64,000 nucleotides of DNA from Microglena sp. YARC (GCA_022414725.1 CM039464.1:22047399-22111398); one strand, 5' to 3'. Positions 35,501-45,891 are shown, numbered from the stretch's first letter. Translations and numbers: made by a program. Notes: generated from the letters alone by a model not told the origin.

Positions 35501-38500
35501 TCCTTCCTCAGCATGTTCCTCCCCCTTCTGAACACCCCGGCTGCGAGCAATGCCCAGTGGGCCATCTTCATCCTGTGGACCATGCTCCTCGTACTGCCAG
35601 TCCTCACCACCATGGCCCTCCCGACAGTACTGTACTTCGCCTCGTACCGCAGCGTACAGCCTGCTGCAGGCAGGAGGACCCCCGCTGCGGGTGGCAGGTC
35701 GACGCGTGCAGGGAGTAGTGGCAGTCGGCGCAGCCTGACCGTGGAGGCGGCGGTCCGACGGCAGCCCGCTGCGACCAGGACTGAGGCAGCTGCAGCGCCG
35801 GCAGCTGGGCCAGTCCCTGTGGCAGGAGTGCCAGCTGTACCTGCAGGTATGGTGATGCTGACACCTTCCACTCCACACACACACACACATACACACACAT
35901 ACGTATACACCCACACCCCCACACCGACACCCACACACCCATACACATCCGCACACTGGGGCGGCCCCTGTAGCAGGAGCGGTACCTGTACCTGCATGTA
36001 TGGCGGTGCTGACACCTTCCACTCCATCCAGACACCCAGGCACACACACATACATATACACCCACACCCACACACCGGCACCCACACACCAACACACCGT
36101 CAGCAGCCCGCTGCGACCAGGACTGAGGTAGCTGCAGTGCCAGCAGCTGGGGTGGCCCCTGTGGTAGGAGCGCCAGCTGTACCTGCAGGTATGGTGATGT
36201 TGACACCTTCCACTTCCCACTCCACCCAACCTACACACCGACAACCCACACACCCATACTGACACACCCACCAACCGACACCAACACACCTACACACCGA
36301 CACCCACACACCCATACTTACACACCCACACACCCATACGTATACACCCACACACCCATACGTATACACCCACACACCCATACGTGTACACCCACACACC
36401 CATACGTGCACACCCACACACCCATACGTATACACCCACACACCCATACGTGTACACCCCCACACCCATACGTGTACACCCACACACCCATACGTGTACA
36501 CCCACACACCCGTACGTGTACACCCACACACCCATACGTGTACACCCACACACCCATACGTGTACACCCACACACCCATACGTATACACTAGGGTTGGGA
36601 AGCAAACGTATATTTTGATTTTTATATGCCGTATAAACGTATAAACGTATGAACGTATGCGTATAAACATATGAAAACGAATGAGGGAAATTAGACACCT
36701 CTCGAGAAAATACTTTTACATGGGTTTAAAGATATTGTCGTGTTGCTAATTTCATTGGCATCACATATCAACTCTCAAAAAAATAATCGGACAAGTTTTG
36801 ATTGTCCAAATCTCAAAACATAAATCACGACCAGAAGCGCGTCGATCGAGAAGCGCAGTGCAAATCTAAGGGAGCCATTCACTGCCAATAATAATTGACA
36901 ACTGTCTATGTAGCCATGTTCACGTTGCACTAGGCTCAAGGCATCTTTCTAGGCAGCTCCCTGATTCAGCTACAGGTGTCAGAGGTATGTGAGTATGTCG
37001 CAGCTTCTAGACAGCTCCCTAAGTCAGCTACTGGTTCAGTCCTCAAGGCCCATGGCATCCAAGGCTACCTCCTCATCAACATAGACTTTGTCGGCAAGGT
37101 CAGCATTGGCAGCTATGTGGATCATCTTCTCCCCCCTTTCAAAGGAGAGGTTGGCCCTCAGCTGTGTGTATATGACTGCATACGTGTATAATAATATAAC
37201 TGTATAACTATATTGCAATAGTGTCCATGTTCACATTGCACTAGGCCTGCACCATTAATGCACCGCGCCCTCATGGGAGCTTGATGGAATGGAAGGCTAG
37301 GTGACACTCTGATATATGTGCCTGATATCTGGCTATATAAATGAAACTTTGGTCCAAATTTAAACAAAATTGTACGTTTGAAAGGTTAATTGGATTGCAT
37401 AATGTGATAGAGGAGGTTAGTAGCTTTCCAATGAGCTATCCAAATCAAATATTATAAAACCGAGGAAGTTAAATCCCGGGAAGTGAGCTGTACTTTTCGA
37501 TTTAAACAAAATGGTGTCATTGAAAGGTTAATTGTATTTCATATTGTGATAGAGAAAGTCAATAGCTTTCCAATCGTCTATCTTCAACATTGAATGAAAA
37601 CCGAGGAAGTTAAATGCCGGTAAGTGAGCTGTACTTTTCGACGTACACTACTCATACGTTTGTACATAAAAAAGAAAAAATCATACGTATGAATATACAT
37701 ATGATTATATGAACGTATGATTATACGTTCATACGCCGGCCCAACCCTACTATACACCCACACACCGACACCCACACACCGACACCCACACACCGACACC
37801 CACACACCGACACCCACACACCGACACCCACACACCCATACTTACACACCCACACTGGGGCGGCCCCTGTGGCAGGAGTGCCAGCTGTACCTGCAGGCAT
37901 GGCGGTGCTGTCACCTTTCACTCTACACACCCACACCCACAAATTGACACCCATACGTATACACCCACACTGGGGCGGCCACTGTGGCCGGAGCGCCAGC
38001 TGTATCTGCAGGTATGGCCATGCTGACACCTTCAGCTCCACACACCCACAGCCACACACCAACACCCACACCCCCACACTGGGGCTGTACCTGCAGGTAT
38101 GGCGGTGCTGACACCTTCAGCTCCACACACCCACAGCCACACACCAAACACCACACCCCGGCACTGGGGCTGTACCTGCAGGTATGGCGGTGCTGACACC
38201 TTCAGCTCCACACACCAGCATCCACACACCCATACGTAAACACCCCCCCCACACACACACCGGCACCAACACACCGACACCCACAGCAGCCTGCTGTGAC
38301 CAGGACTGAGACAGCTGCCGCTAAGGCGATGCTGCTGGATTTTGCGAGAACCCAGCAGACACCATCCTAACTAAACTGACACCTTTCACTCCACACACAC
38401 ACACACACACCAGCCCCTCCCCCCCCCCTCCACACACACCAGCACACCAACAGGAGTCCGCTGCGACCAGGTCAGCTGCAGTTCCGGCATTTTGCTTGAA

Positions 38501-38796
38501 CCCAGCAGACACCATCCTAACCTAACCCCAAAGCCCTCATTAGCCAGCATTCTGCTTCCACCATTCACTCCACTAATCCCCACACCACCTCGACACACAT
38601 CACACACCATGCCCACCCTCGCCTCACCTCACCTCACTTCCCCCCCACCGATTACCCCCCCCCCCCCCCCCCTCAGGCGCTACTGCTGCACCAACAGCAG
38701 GCCGAGGGATCACCATCACCCGCATAATCACCAGCTCAGGCATAACGGCATCAGCTGCTGCCGATGCCATCCCCATACCCACCCATACCCACCCAT

Positions 38797-38858
<62 letters not shown>

Positions 38859-41800
38859 ATTCAGGCGCTACTGCTGCACCAACAGCAGGCCGACGGATCA
38901 CCATCACCCGCATAATCACCAGCTCAGGCATAACGGCATCAGCTGCTGCCGATGCCATCCCATACCCACCCATACCCCCCCACACCCATACCCCCTCCCC
39001 TTGCAGTCGCTACTGGTGCACCAGCAGCAGGCCGAGGGATCACCATCACCCGCATGATCAGCAGCTCAGGCACAACGGCCTCAGCTGCTGCCAACGCCAT
39101 CCACTGGCCCCCCCCTCTGGAGATCACATCCTGGCTAGAGGAGGAATGCGAGATCCCCTATGCATTCAGGTAAGGATGCAGGTGATGAGTTGAAGTGAAT
39201 GATACGCTGTCAGGTAAGGATGCAGGTGATGAGTTGAAGTGAATGATACGCTGTCAGGTAAAGATGCAGGTGATGAGATATAGGGAACACACACACAAAC
39301 ACACACTCTCTCACACACACCCCTATAGAGATCACATCCTGGCTAGAAGAGGAATGCGAGATCCCCTACGCTTTCAGGTGCGGGTGCAGGTGATGAGATA
39401 AAGTGAACACACACACACTCTCACACACGCACACACACCCACACACCCACACACCTGTAGATCCTGGCTAGAAGAGGAATGCAAGATCTTCTGCGCTTTC
39501 AGGTACGGGTGCGGGTGATGAGATTAAGTGAACACACACTCTCACACTCTCACACACACACACTCCTCTAGATCCTGGCTAGAAGAGGAATGCGAAATCC
39601 CCTGCGCTTTCAGGTCCGTGTGCGGGTGATGAGATAATGTGAATACTCACACACCTCTGTTGATCCTGGCTGGAGGTGGGATGTTTCCATAGTTTTTGGC
39701 GGAGCCCCCTCTTCAAGGGGGGGGGGGGGGGAGCCCCCATGTTTACCCATTTGTCCGTTTGACTGGGGGGAAATAAACTTGAAGCCTGACACGTCAGCCA
39801 ACGGTCGCGTAACAAACTCGCTTCGGTCAGCTCCATTGTTGCCACCTTTCGTTCCGTTGCCAACACACTTCGCCGATTTTCCGCGTCGCTTGCGACGCTG
39901 CATAGGACTTGTCAGCTACGAGTAGCATCTTGTAGGCAGTGCTATTCATAGAACCTTGAAGAAAATCCTGGTGACACAGTCACACACACTCTTACACACA
40001 CACACCTATATCTAGATCCTGGCTAGAAGAGGAGAGCGAGATCTTCTATGCTTTCTGGTAAGGATGTGGGTGATGAGATAAAGTGAACACACAAACACAC
40101 ACACACACCTCTCTAGATTCTGGCTAGAAGAGGAGAGCGAGATCTTCTATGCTTTCTGCAAGGGCAATGAGACATGTCACCATATTTTGTCTTGCTACAA
40201 GCAGCAGCTTCTAAGCAGTTCCCTGGGCTCTCTCTTCATCCAAACCTTCAGCAACCTAGGCACCTGGAAGCTGATTTTGTCAGCTTTCCAGTGCTCCTGG
40301 GATCTTTGGGTTTGTCCCAGTGGCAGCCTCAGGTAGCTGCCTAGAAGCTGGTGCTGGTAGCCGAAAAGGAAAAATGTGCATTTCGCCTTCCATGTAAAAT
40401 GCGCTGAATCATTGTGTTCCCTGAGACGGGTGGGATTATACGATGGAAAGGTTCACCAGTTTTGCACACCAGCCTCCATATGCTCCCCTCCTTCAAAACG
40501 TCCTCCCTTGCACACAGGTGTCCTATCACGCTGACCATCATGCGTGAGCCCACAAGTGCATCCAGCGGCATCACCTACCCGCACACACTACCCTCCATAC
40601 ACCGCCCTCCTCCCTTGCACACAGGTGTCCTATCACGCTGACCATCATGCGTGAGCCCGCAAGTGCATACATCAGCATCACCTACCCACACACACCAACC
40701 TCCCAACACCGCCCTCCTCCCTTACACACAGGTGTCCTATCATGTTGACCATCATGCGTGAGCCCACAAGTGCACACAGCGGCTTCACCTACCCACACAC
40801 ACCAACCTCCCAACACCGCCCTCCTCCCTTACACACAGGTGTCCTATCACGCTGACCATCATGCGTGAGCCCACAAGTGCGTCCAGCGGCATCACCTATG
40901 AGCGCCACGCCATCTTCCAGTGGCTGGCTCGACACCGAGTGGACCCTGTCACACACGTCCCCCTCAAACGCCACCGCCTCACGCCCAACCTGAACCTCCG
41001 CTGCATGATTGAAAACTGGGTGAGTGACCTTGGCCTCCGGTGTTTGTGTGTGTGTGGGGTGGGGGGTTGGGGGGGGGGGGGGGGGGGGGTCATGGGTGGG
41101 TAGGTGGCTGGCACGACACCAAGGGGACCCTGTCACACACATCCCCCTCAAGCGCCACTGCCTCACGCCCAACCTGAACCTCCGCTGCATGATTAAAAAC
41201 TGGGTGAGTGACCTAGGCCTCCGGTGTGTGTGTGTGTGTGTGGAGGGAGGTGGGTGGGTGGGTAGGAGGATGCGTGGGTGGGTAGGAGGATGCGTGGGTG
41301 GGTAGGTGGCTGGCTCGACACCAAGTAGACCCTGTCACACACGTCCCCCTCAAGCGCCACTGCCTCACGCCCAATCTGAACCTCCGCTGCATATGATTGA
41401 GAACTGGGTGAGTGCTCTAAGCCTTTTACAAACAATCTTAAAAATTATAATCTTTCCCCACCACCACCTACCCACACACCCACTCCCTCACCCTCTTCCT
41501 TAATCCCTCACCCACTCACCTACCCACCCACTCACTCACCCCCTCACTCACCCCCTCATTCACCCACATCCTCCCTCACTCACTCACTCACTCACCTACC
41601 CACCCAAGAACCCACTCACTCCCTCACCCACTCACCTACCCACCTACCTACCCACTCCCTCACCCACCCACTCACTCACACACATCCTCACTCCCTCACC
41701 CACCCACCTACATACCTACCCACTCCCTCATCTACCTACCTAGCCACCCACTCATGAACTCCCTCGCCCACTCACCCACCCACCCACCTACCTACCCACT

Positions 41801-42425
41801 CCCTCACCCACTCACCTACCCACCTACGTACCCACCCTCTCCCTCGCCCACTCACCTACCCACCTACCTTCCCACTCACCCGCTTTTTCACTCACCCACC
41901 CGCTCACCCACCCACTTCCTCACCCACTCTCTCCCTCACCCACTCATTCACCCACTTCCTCACTCCTTAACCCAAACACCCACCCACATACCCACCCACC
42001 CACTTACTCCCTCACCCACTCATTCACCCACTTCCTCACTCCTTAACCCAAACACCCACCCACATACCCACCCACCCACTTACTCCCTCACCCACTCATT
42101 CACCCACTTACTCACTCCTTAACCCAAACACCCACCCACATACCCACCCACCCACTTACTCCCTCACCCACTCACCGACTCCCTCGCCCACTCACTCACC
42201 CACTCACCCACCTACATACACACTGCCTCGCCCACTCACCTACCCACCTACCTTCCCACTCGCCCACTTTCTCACTCACTCACTCACTCACTCACCCACC
42301 CACTTCCCCACCCACTCATCCACCCACTTCCTCACTCCTTAACCCAAGCACCCACCCACCCATTCTTCCAGGTTCACTCTCAGACATTAAAGCGTGCCAA
42401 GAAGTCAGATGTCGTGGCTGAATAA
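35501..42425 (+). CDS. U-box E3 ubiquitin ligase with membrane segment, 3' exons: join(35501..35846,39007..39169,40839..41019,42372..42425)
   Basis: The four exons join in phase into 247 residues plus a TAA stop; the 5' end is incomplete. Exon 1 encodes a hydrophobic region with a probable membrane helix (QWAIFILWTMLLVLPVLTTM) and then an Ala/Pro/Arg-rich linker. Exon 2 ends in WLEEECEIPYAFR. Exon 3 begins CPITLTIMREPTSASSGITY and contains FQWL and LTPNLNLRCMIENW. Together EIPYAF-R-CPITLTIM is the classic start of a U-box, and the exon 3 pattern covers the rest of the ~70-residue fold, which recruits an E2 enzyme. The last exon adds a short basic tail ending KKSDVVAE. Splice sites are GTATGG/GCAG, GTAAGG/ACAG and GTGAGT/CCAG. 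In plants most U-box ligases are soluble with ARM repeats; a C-terminal U-box after membrane helices is less usual. The introns are full of copied exon edges. Confidence 0.72.
36292..36590. repeat. ~22-bp minisatellite (CACACCCATACGTGTACACC-type)
   Basis: About 13 copies, alternating ACGTATAC and ACGTGTAC centres, end exactly where the TIR element begins. Flanking ORFs read Pro-Ile-Arg-Val-His repeats (plus) or Cys-Val-Trp repeats (minus). Confidence 0.9.
36592..37747. mobile_element. TIR element in an intron (1156 bp, possible TA target site)
   Basis: GGGTTGGG at the left is inverted as CCCAACCC at the right, and TA flanks both (36590-36591 and 37748-37749). Subterminal ACGTATGA/TCATACGT stretches are inverted too. 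It is AT-rich against a CA-rich intron, so it is clearly foreign to it. A ~105-bp pair of related segments (TTTAAACAAAATKGT..., ~37355 and ~37500) lies inside. A short TIR and a TA site would fit Tc1/mariner, but no transposase is seen. Confidence 0.6.
38670..38960. repeat. Two copies of the 5' edge of exon C in front of the real exon
   Basis: CAG-GCGCTACTGCTGCACC and AACAGCAGGCCGAGGGATCA start near 38677 and 38867 and extend ~90 nt into the exon (through GCTGCTGCCGATGCCATCC). The genuine exon starts at 39007. A C60-type poly-C run separates them at ~38800-38858. Confidence 0.85.
39170..40165. repeat. Intron array with ~6 copies of the 3' edge of exon C
   Basis: First the donor region GTAAGGATGCAGGTGATGAG is repeated at 39170, ~39213 and ~39257. 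Then ATCCTGGCTAGAAGAGGAAT plus GCGAGATCCCCTACGCTTTC-AGGT recurs near 39327, 39460, 39570, 40013 and 40116, each followed by a donor-like GTRMGG and a CA-repeat. One more copy at ~39661 is cut by an inserted repeat. Confidence 0.85.
39692..39905. mobile_element. Dispersed repeat family R1, copy 1
   Basis: The segment runs from GCGGAGCCCCCTCTTC, through a poly-G run and CCATTTGTCCGTT, GACACGTCAGCCAA and ACTCGCTTC, to CCGCGTCGCTTGCGACGCTG. Related copies lie at 45892-46108 and 53088-53280. No coding sequence or clear terminal repeats are visible. Confidence 0.75.
40192..40363. mobile_element. MITE family M1, copy (171 bp)
   Basis: The left end, GCTACAAGCAGCAGCTTCTA, is inverted at the right end as TAGAAGCTGGTGCTGGTAGC. 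It belongs to a family seen at least six times in the right half of the window. Confidence 0.7.
40518..40838. repeat. Three tandem copies of the 5' edge of the U-box exon
   Basis: Exon-like starts at 40518, 40625 and 40731, spaced 106-108 bp, each follow CACACAG and carry ~65-75 nt of the U-box exon, then turn into CCTACC and CA-rich sequence. The full exon is at 40839. Confidence 0.9.
41020..41430. repeat. Two extra copies of the 3' edge of the U-box exon
   Basis: Copies ending in AACTGG|GTGAGTG at 41203 and 41407 repeat the last ~100 nt of the exon (from TGGCTGGCWCGACACC). The first reads through with a few changes; the second has a 2-bp insertion (ATATGATTGAG) that shifts its frame. G-rich spacers lie between. 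Confidence 0.88.
41455..42365. repeat. CACTCACCCACC-type repeat filling the last intron
   Basis: Irregular CCCT, CACT, CACC and TACC tetranucleotides make up the segment, with a ~67-bp secondary period around 41950-42130 (CCTTAACCCAAACACCCACC). It ends in the acceptor TTCTTCCAG at 42371. Confidence 0.9.
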
Positions 42426-42444
42426 ACGCAGCCATTCAGTGTTC

Positions 42445-42690
42445 TTCTTTTCAGCTACGAACAGCAGCTTCTAGGCAGCACCCCCGGCTGGCTACCGAGC
42501 CGATACTAATGCTGCCTGGTGCACCTTGAAGCTGCCACAATCAGCTGTCCAGGACTGCTGACATATTTGGGTGTAGTACCACAATCAGCTGTCCAGGACT
42601 GCTGACATATTTGGGTTTAGTAAACTTGCTGGCTCAGGGGGCTGTCTAGAAGCTGAACCAGGGGGCTACCCTGGAAAGCCGGAGAAGCGA
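42445..42690. mobile_element. MITE family M1, copy with internal duplication
   Basis: It starts CAGCTACGAACAGCAGCTTC and ends near GTCTAGAAGCTGAACCAGG. A ~43-bp internal segment (CACAATCAGCTGTCCAGGAC) is tandemly doubled. It lies just downstream of the U-box gene stop. Confidence 0.65.
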
Positions 42691-42714
42691 CCCTGCAGGC
42701 ATTCCTTCTTCTAT

Positions 42715-42910
42715 AAAAAATTAATGATAATGCCTGGTGGGGCGTGGTATTAGGGGAGCCCCGTCTTACGGCCGTAGGGAACGGGCTACTACTTTACCTG
42801 GACAAAGCTACCATGGCGGTTGACAGCGACCGCGAACACTTCAGCGCACCCGTTGGGATTTGAACCCGGCACCTACGTCGTTCAAGGAGCTCTGCCATTG
42901 AGCCATTCTT
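42715..42910 (-). mobile_element. tRNA-derived SINE, best copy
   Basis: Read on the minus strand, the head has an A-box-like TGGCTCAATGGCAGAGC and, ~30 nt on, a B-box-like GGGTTCAAATCCC, the two internal RNA polymerase III promoter elements of a tRNA gene. A ~130-bp unrelated body follows, ending ATTATCATTAAT. Body copies without the head occur at 13649-13776 and 31880-32015, all in the same orientation. Acceptor-stem pairing does not look good enough for a functional tRNA. Confidence 0.75.
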
Positions 42911-42974
42911 TAAACGGGGATATTCCTTTCAGCTATCTAGACACAAGAGGATGATGAACATCACCATGTGGGCG

Positions 42975-43195
42975 TGTGTCCACACCACCTGAAACCAGGT
43001 TTGGTTTGGCTTGACAGATAGTGATGGAAATCGTCTACGCCACCTGACACCAGGTTTGGTTTGGCTTGACAGATGGTGATGGAAATTGTCCACGCCACCT
43101 GACACCAGGTTTGGTTTGGCTTGGCAGATGGTGATGGAAATTGTCCACGCCACCTGACACCAGGTTTGGTTTGGCTTGACAGATGGTGATGGAAA
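42975..43195. repeat. ~56-bp tandem repeat, four copies
   Basis: Each unit carries CCACCTGACACCAGGTTTGG and TTTGGCTTGACAGATGGTGA. Confidence 0.9.
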
Positions 43196-43263
43196 TAGGT
43201 TAGCTTCTTTTGGTACCCGATACCAGGAGCACTTTTTCCCTTTTCGACGGTGCCTTGCCATTC

Positions 43264-43298
43264 CGTCGCCAGTCAGTCGCAGCGACTGACTGGCGACG
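43264..43298. repeat. Perfect 17-bp-arm palindrome
   Basis: CGTCGCCAGTCAGTCGC and its complement are separated by a single A. Confidence 0.9.
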
Positions 43299-43499
43299 CA
43301 TGGGCCTGGCTATACTATTCAGAAATGACCCCCGAACCCCTTGGGCTCCGCACTCTACGGGGTTAGGGGGGCAGTGCATCGCACAGGCGTCGCATTGAGT
43401 CACTCAATTCTGCGACACGTCGCAGTCACACAAAAAACTATGTCGGGCAGCACACAAATCTGCAATCAGCGACACATCAGGACACATCGGCAACATAAT

Positions 43500-43990
43500 G
43501 ACCTTTTGGCGAATCAAATACAAATCTATGGACCTCCCTGAGTTCCTAATCCTGTCTGCCCACAAATCTGCAATCAGCATCTTAGGGTCAAGCTCACAAG
43601 GAGCTGTGGGAAGCATGTGGATCAGATACAAGTATATGTGGACCTCCCTGAGATCCAAAGCCTGTCCCCCACAAATTTTCGTCTCTGAGCACCTATGCTT
43701 GGTTGTGTAAGAGGCTCCAGATAAAGACGAGGGAGTGCCGAGTATACCTAAGCCTGTCTGCCCACAAATGTGCAATCAGCATCTTAGGGTCAAGCTGACA
43801 AAGAGCTGTGGGAGGCATGTGGATCAGATACAAGTATTGGACCTCCCTGAGTTCCTGAGCCTGTCTGCCCACAAATGTGCAATCAGCATCTTAGGGTCAA
43901 GCTGACAAGGAGCTGTGGGAAGCATGTGGATCAGATACAAGTATCAGACCTCCCTGAGTTCCTTAGCCTGTCTGCCCACAAATGTGCAGT
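43500..43990. repeat. ~108-bp tandem repeat, about five copies
   Basis: Units contain GCCTGTCTGCCCACAAATGT, GCAATCAGCATCTTAGGGTC and GGAGCTGTGGGAAGCATGTG. Short ORFs across it are artefacts. Confidence 0.88.
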
Positions 43991-43999
43991 CAACGACAT

Positions 44000-44315
44000 A
44001 GGGTAAGGCGCCGAGTGCAACTTGGTGCCAGGCAGATATGCGGCACCAGCTGAGTACCATAGGTCAGTGCACAAAACAGCAACTTGGTACCAGGCAGATA
44101 TGCAGGCAGATGTGCAGCACCAGCTCACTACCATATGTCAGCACACCATAACAGCAACTTGGTGCCAGGCAGATCTGCAGCACCAGCTGAGTACCATAGG
44201 TCAGTGCACAAACAGCAACTTGGTGCCAGGCAGATATGCAGCACCAGCTGAGTACCATAGGTCAGCACACCATAACAGCAACTTGGTGCCAGGTAGATCT
44301 GCAGCACCAGCTGAG
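44000..44315. repeat. ~62-bp tandem repeat, about five copies
   Basis: Units contain AGCAACTTGGTGCCAGGCAG and CAGCACCAGCTGAGTACCAT. Confidence 0.9.
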
Positions 44316-44920
44316 AACCTTGTTTCCATATGTATGCTCGATGTAGGCAGGTATTAAAGGTTGCAGAGTGTCTGACCATGTTGTCTGAATATGCTACTGA
44401 CCACTCAGGCTTGTCCCAGTATCTGGCTGATGAAGCTGGCGGGGAGCTGCCATGTGTAGCCAAACCAACAAGCAGTGCAGTGCATGAATGGTTGCAGAGT
44501 GTCTGACCACGAGGTCTGACCATTTGAACGAAGGAATTGTGGATGCTCAAGAACGCAGGTAGACGATAATGATTGGGGTGGTATCTAGGGCGATTCAGGT
44601 CGTTGGAACTGTTTCTACTGTTTCAATGTTTCCAGGGAACATACGTAAGGACCGGCATATCATATGACGCTGACCAAAGGTGAGTATGATATCATCCGAT
44701 AGCATACAAACTGCATCATATGATATTGTATATAAAATGGTAACTATAAATGGCTTTAGCCTAGTCAGACTGCTGGCATCTTATGATATCATCGCCGTTC
44801 CCTACATATAGGACATGAATGGTAATTTTCTGAGTACCCCCATAAGTGCGGTACGCGAAATACCTCCATAATTGTGGAGGTTGTTGTTGTTTGAATCAAG
44901 ACGCTGGACTCCACTGTTTC
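44316..44920. other. No recognised gene
   Basis: A short direct repeat (GGTTGCAGAGTGTCTGACCA, near 44359 and 44490) and an inverted CATATGATATC-type segment around 44690-44790 are visible. No coding motif. Confidence 0.5.
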
Positions 44921-44924
44921 TTTT

Positions 44925-45095
44925 TGGGGCTACAGGTAGCAGCTTCTAGGCAGCTCCCTTTCCCTTTCCTTCGGCCAAACTTAAGGCTACCTAGTGTGCC
45001 TGAGAGCTAACATGACATGCATTCCAATGCAGCTGCAAGCTTTGGGTTGGCCCAGTGGCTGGCTGGAAGCTGCCACAAGTAGCCCAAAAAAGAAT
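44925..45095. mobile_element. MITE family M1, copy
   Basis: GGGGCTACAGGTAGCAGCTT at the left pairs with GGAAGCTGCCACAAGTAGCC at the right, followed by AAAAAA. Confidence 0.8.
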
Positions 45096-45099
45096 CAAG

Positions 45100-45840
45100 A
45101 CGCTGGACTCTTGAAGGGATATGGACCGTGGGGACTGCGTAAAGTTGCTGTTGTCGTTTACCACGAGCTTGTATAGAGGACATGTGCTGGTTACCGTTGG
45201 GGTGGTTGGGAGGGGGAGCAGGTGACCTTGTAATCTTGCATGATGGGTTGGGGTGGGAGTATTCGGAGTAGTATTGGTCGGCCACATGAATCACGTAACC
45301 TTCGCTAAGGGGATGTGGACAGGGGGACTGCGTATAGTTGTTGTTATTGTTTACATCAAGCTTGTTTATGACATGTCGGTGGACAGCTTAGCCTTGTGAA
45401 GTTTGATCATGTTCTCATGCTCTAAGGCGATATGCAAGAGTATTCGGAGTAGTATTAATCGGTCACATGAATCACGTAACCTTTCCTGAGGGGATGTGGA
45501 CAGGGGGACTGCGTATAGTTGTTGTTATTGTTTACATCAAGCCTTTTTAGAGGACATGCGGGTAAACAGCCTAGCCTTGTGAAGCTCGATCATGTTCTCA
45601 TGCTCCACGGCTATGTGAATGCGGTTATCACGCTCCACCTGAAACCTGCAACGCACATGTGTGGACAGCTTAGCCTTGTGAAGCTTGATCATATTCTCAT
45701 GCTCCAAGGCTGTATGCAGGAGTATTCAGAGTAGTATTGGTCGGCCATATGTATCACATTACGTCTCCTAAGGGGATGTTGACAGGGAGACTGCTTATAG
45801 TTGTTATTATTGGTTACATCAATCCTGTTTAGAGGACATG
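45100..45840. repeat. ~190-bp tandem repeat, three to four copies
   Basis: Units contain AGGGGATGTGGACAGGGGGA, CTGCGTATAGTTGTTGTTAT and TTTACATCAAGCTTGTTT, then a GACAGCTTAGCCTTGTGAAG segment and AGTATTCGGAGTAGTATT. Confidence 0.85.
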
Positions 45841-45891
45841 GGCATTATCCCCATCCTCACGACCTCCCTCGTCGTTACAAGCAGGCAGCGT

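Larger units (their letters stand above)
35847..38520. repeat. Intron array with repeated copies of the 3' edge of exon B
   Basis: Copies of GCCAGCTGTACCTGCAGGTA and TGGCGGTGCTGACACCTTC, i.e. exon end plus donor plus early intron, lie near 35955-36025, 36105-36210 (a longer copy), 37855-37920, 37975-38040, 38085-38130 and 38165-38210. Fragments of the same exon occur at ~38285 and ~38455. CA-rich spacers separate them, and a TIR element sits in the middle. Confidence 0.85.

Noticed and set aside
36976..37191. 72-codon ORF with a plausible hydrophobic middle
   Set aside because: It lies inside the 36592-37747 TIR element, starts within an M1-like repeat fragment, and has no recognisable domain.
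39610..39903. Overlapping 95- and 97-codon minus-strand ORFs
   Set aside because: They are R1 repeat sequence; the same region in other R1 copies is not open.
42830..42910. A functional tRNA gene on the minus strand
   Set aside because: A-box and B-box are present but the acceptor stem does not pair convincingly, and the sequence is continuous with a body found in other copies, so a SINE head is the better reading.
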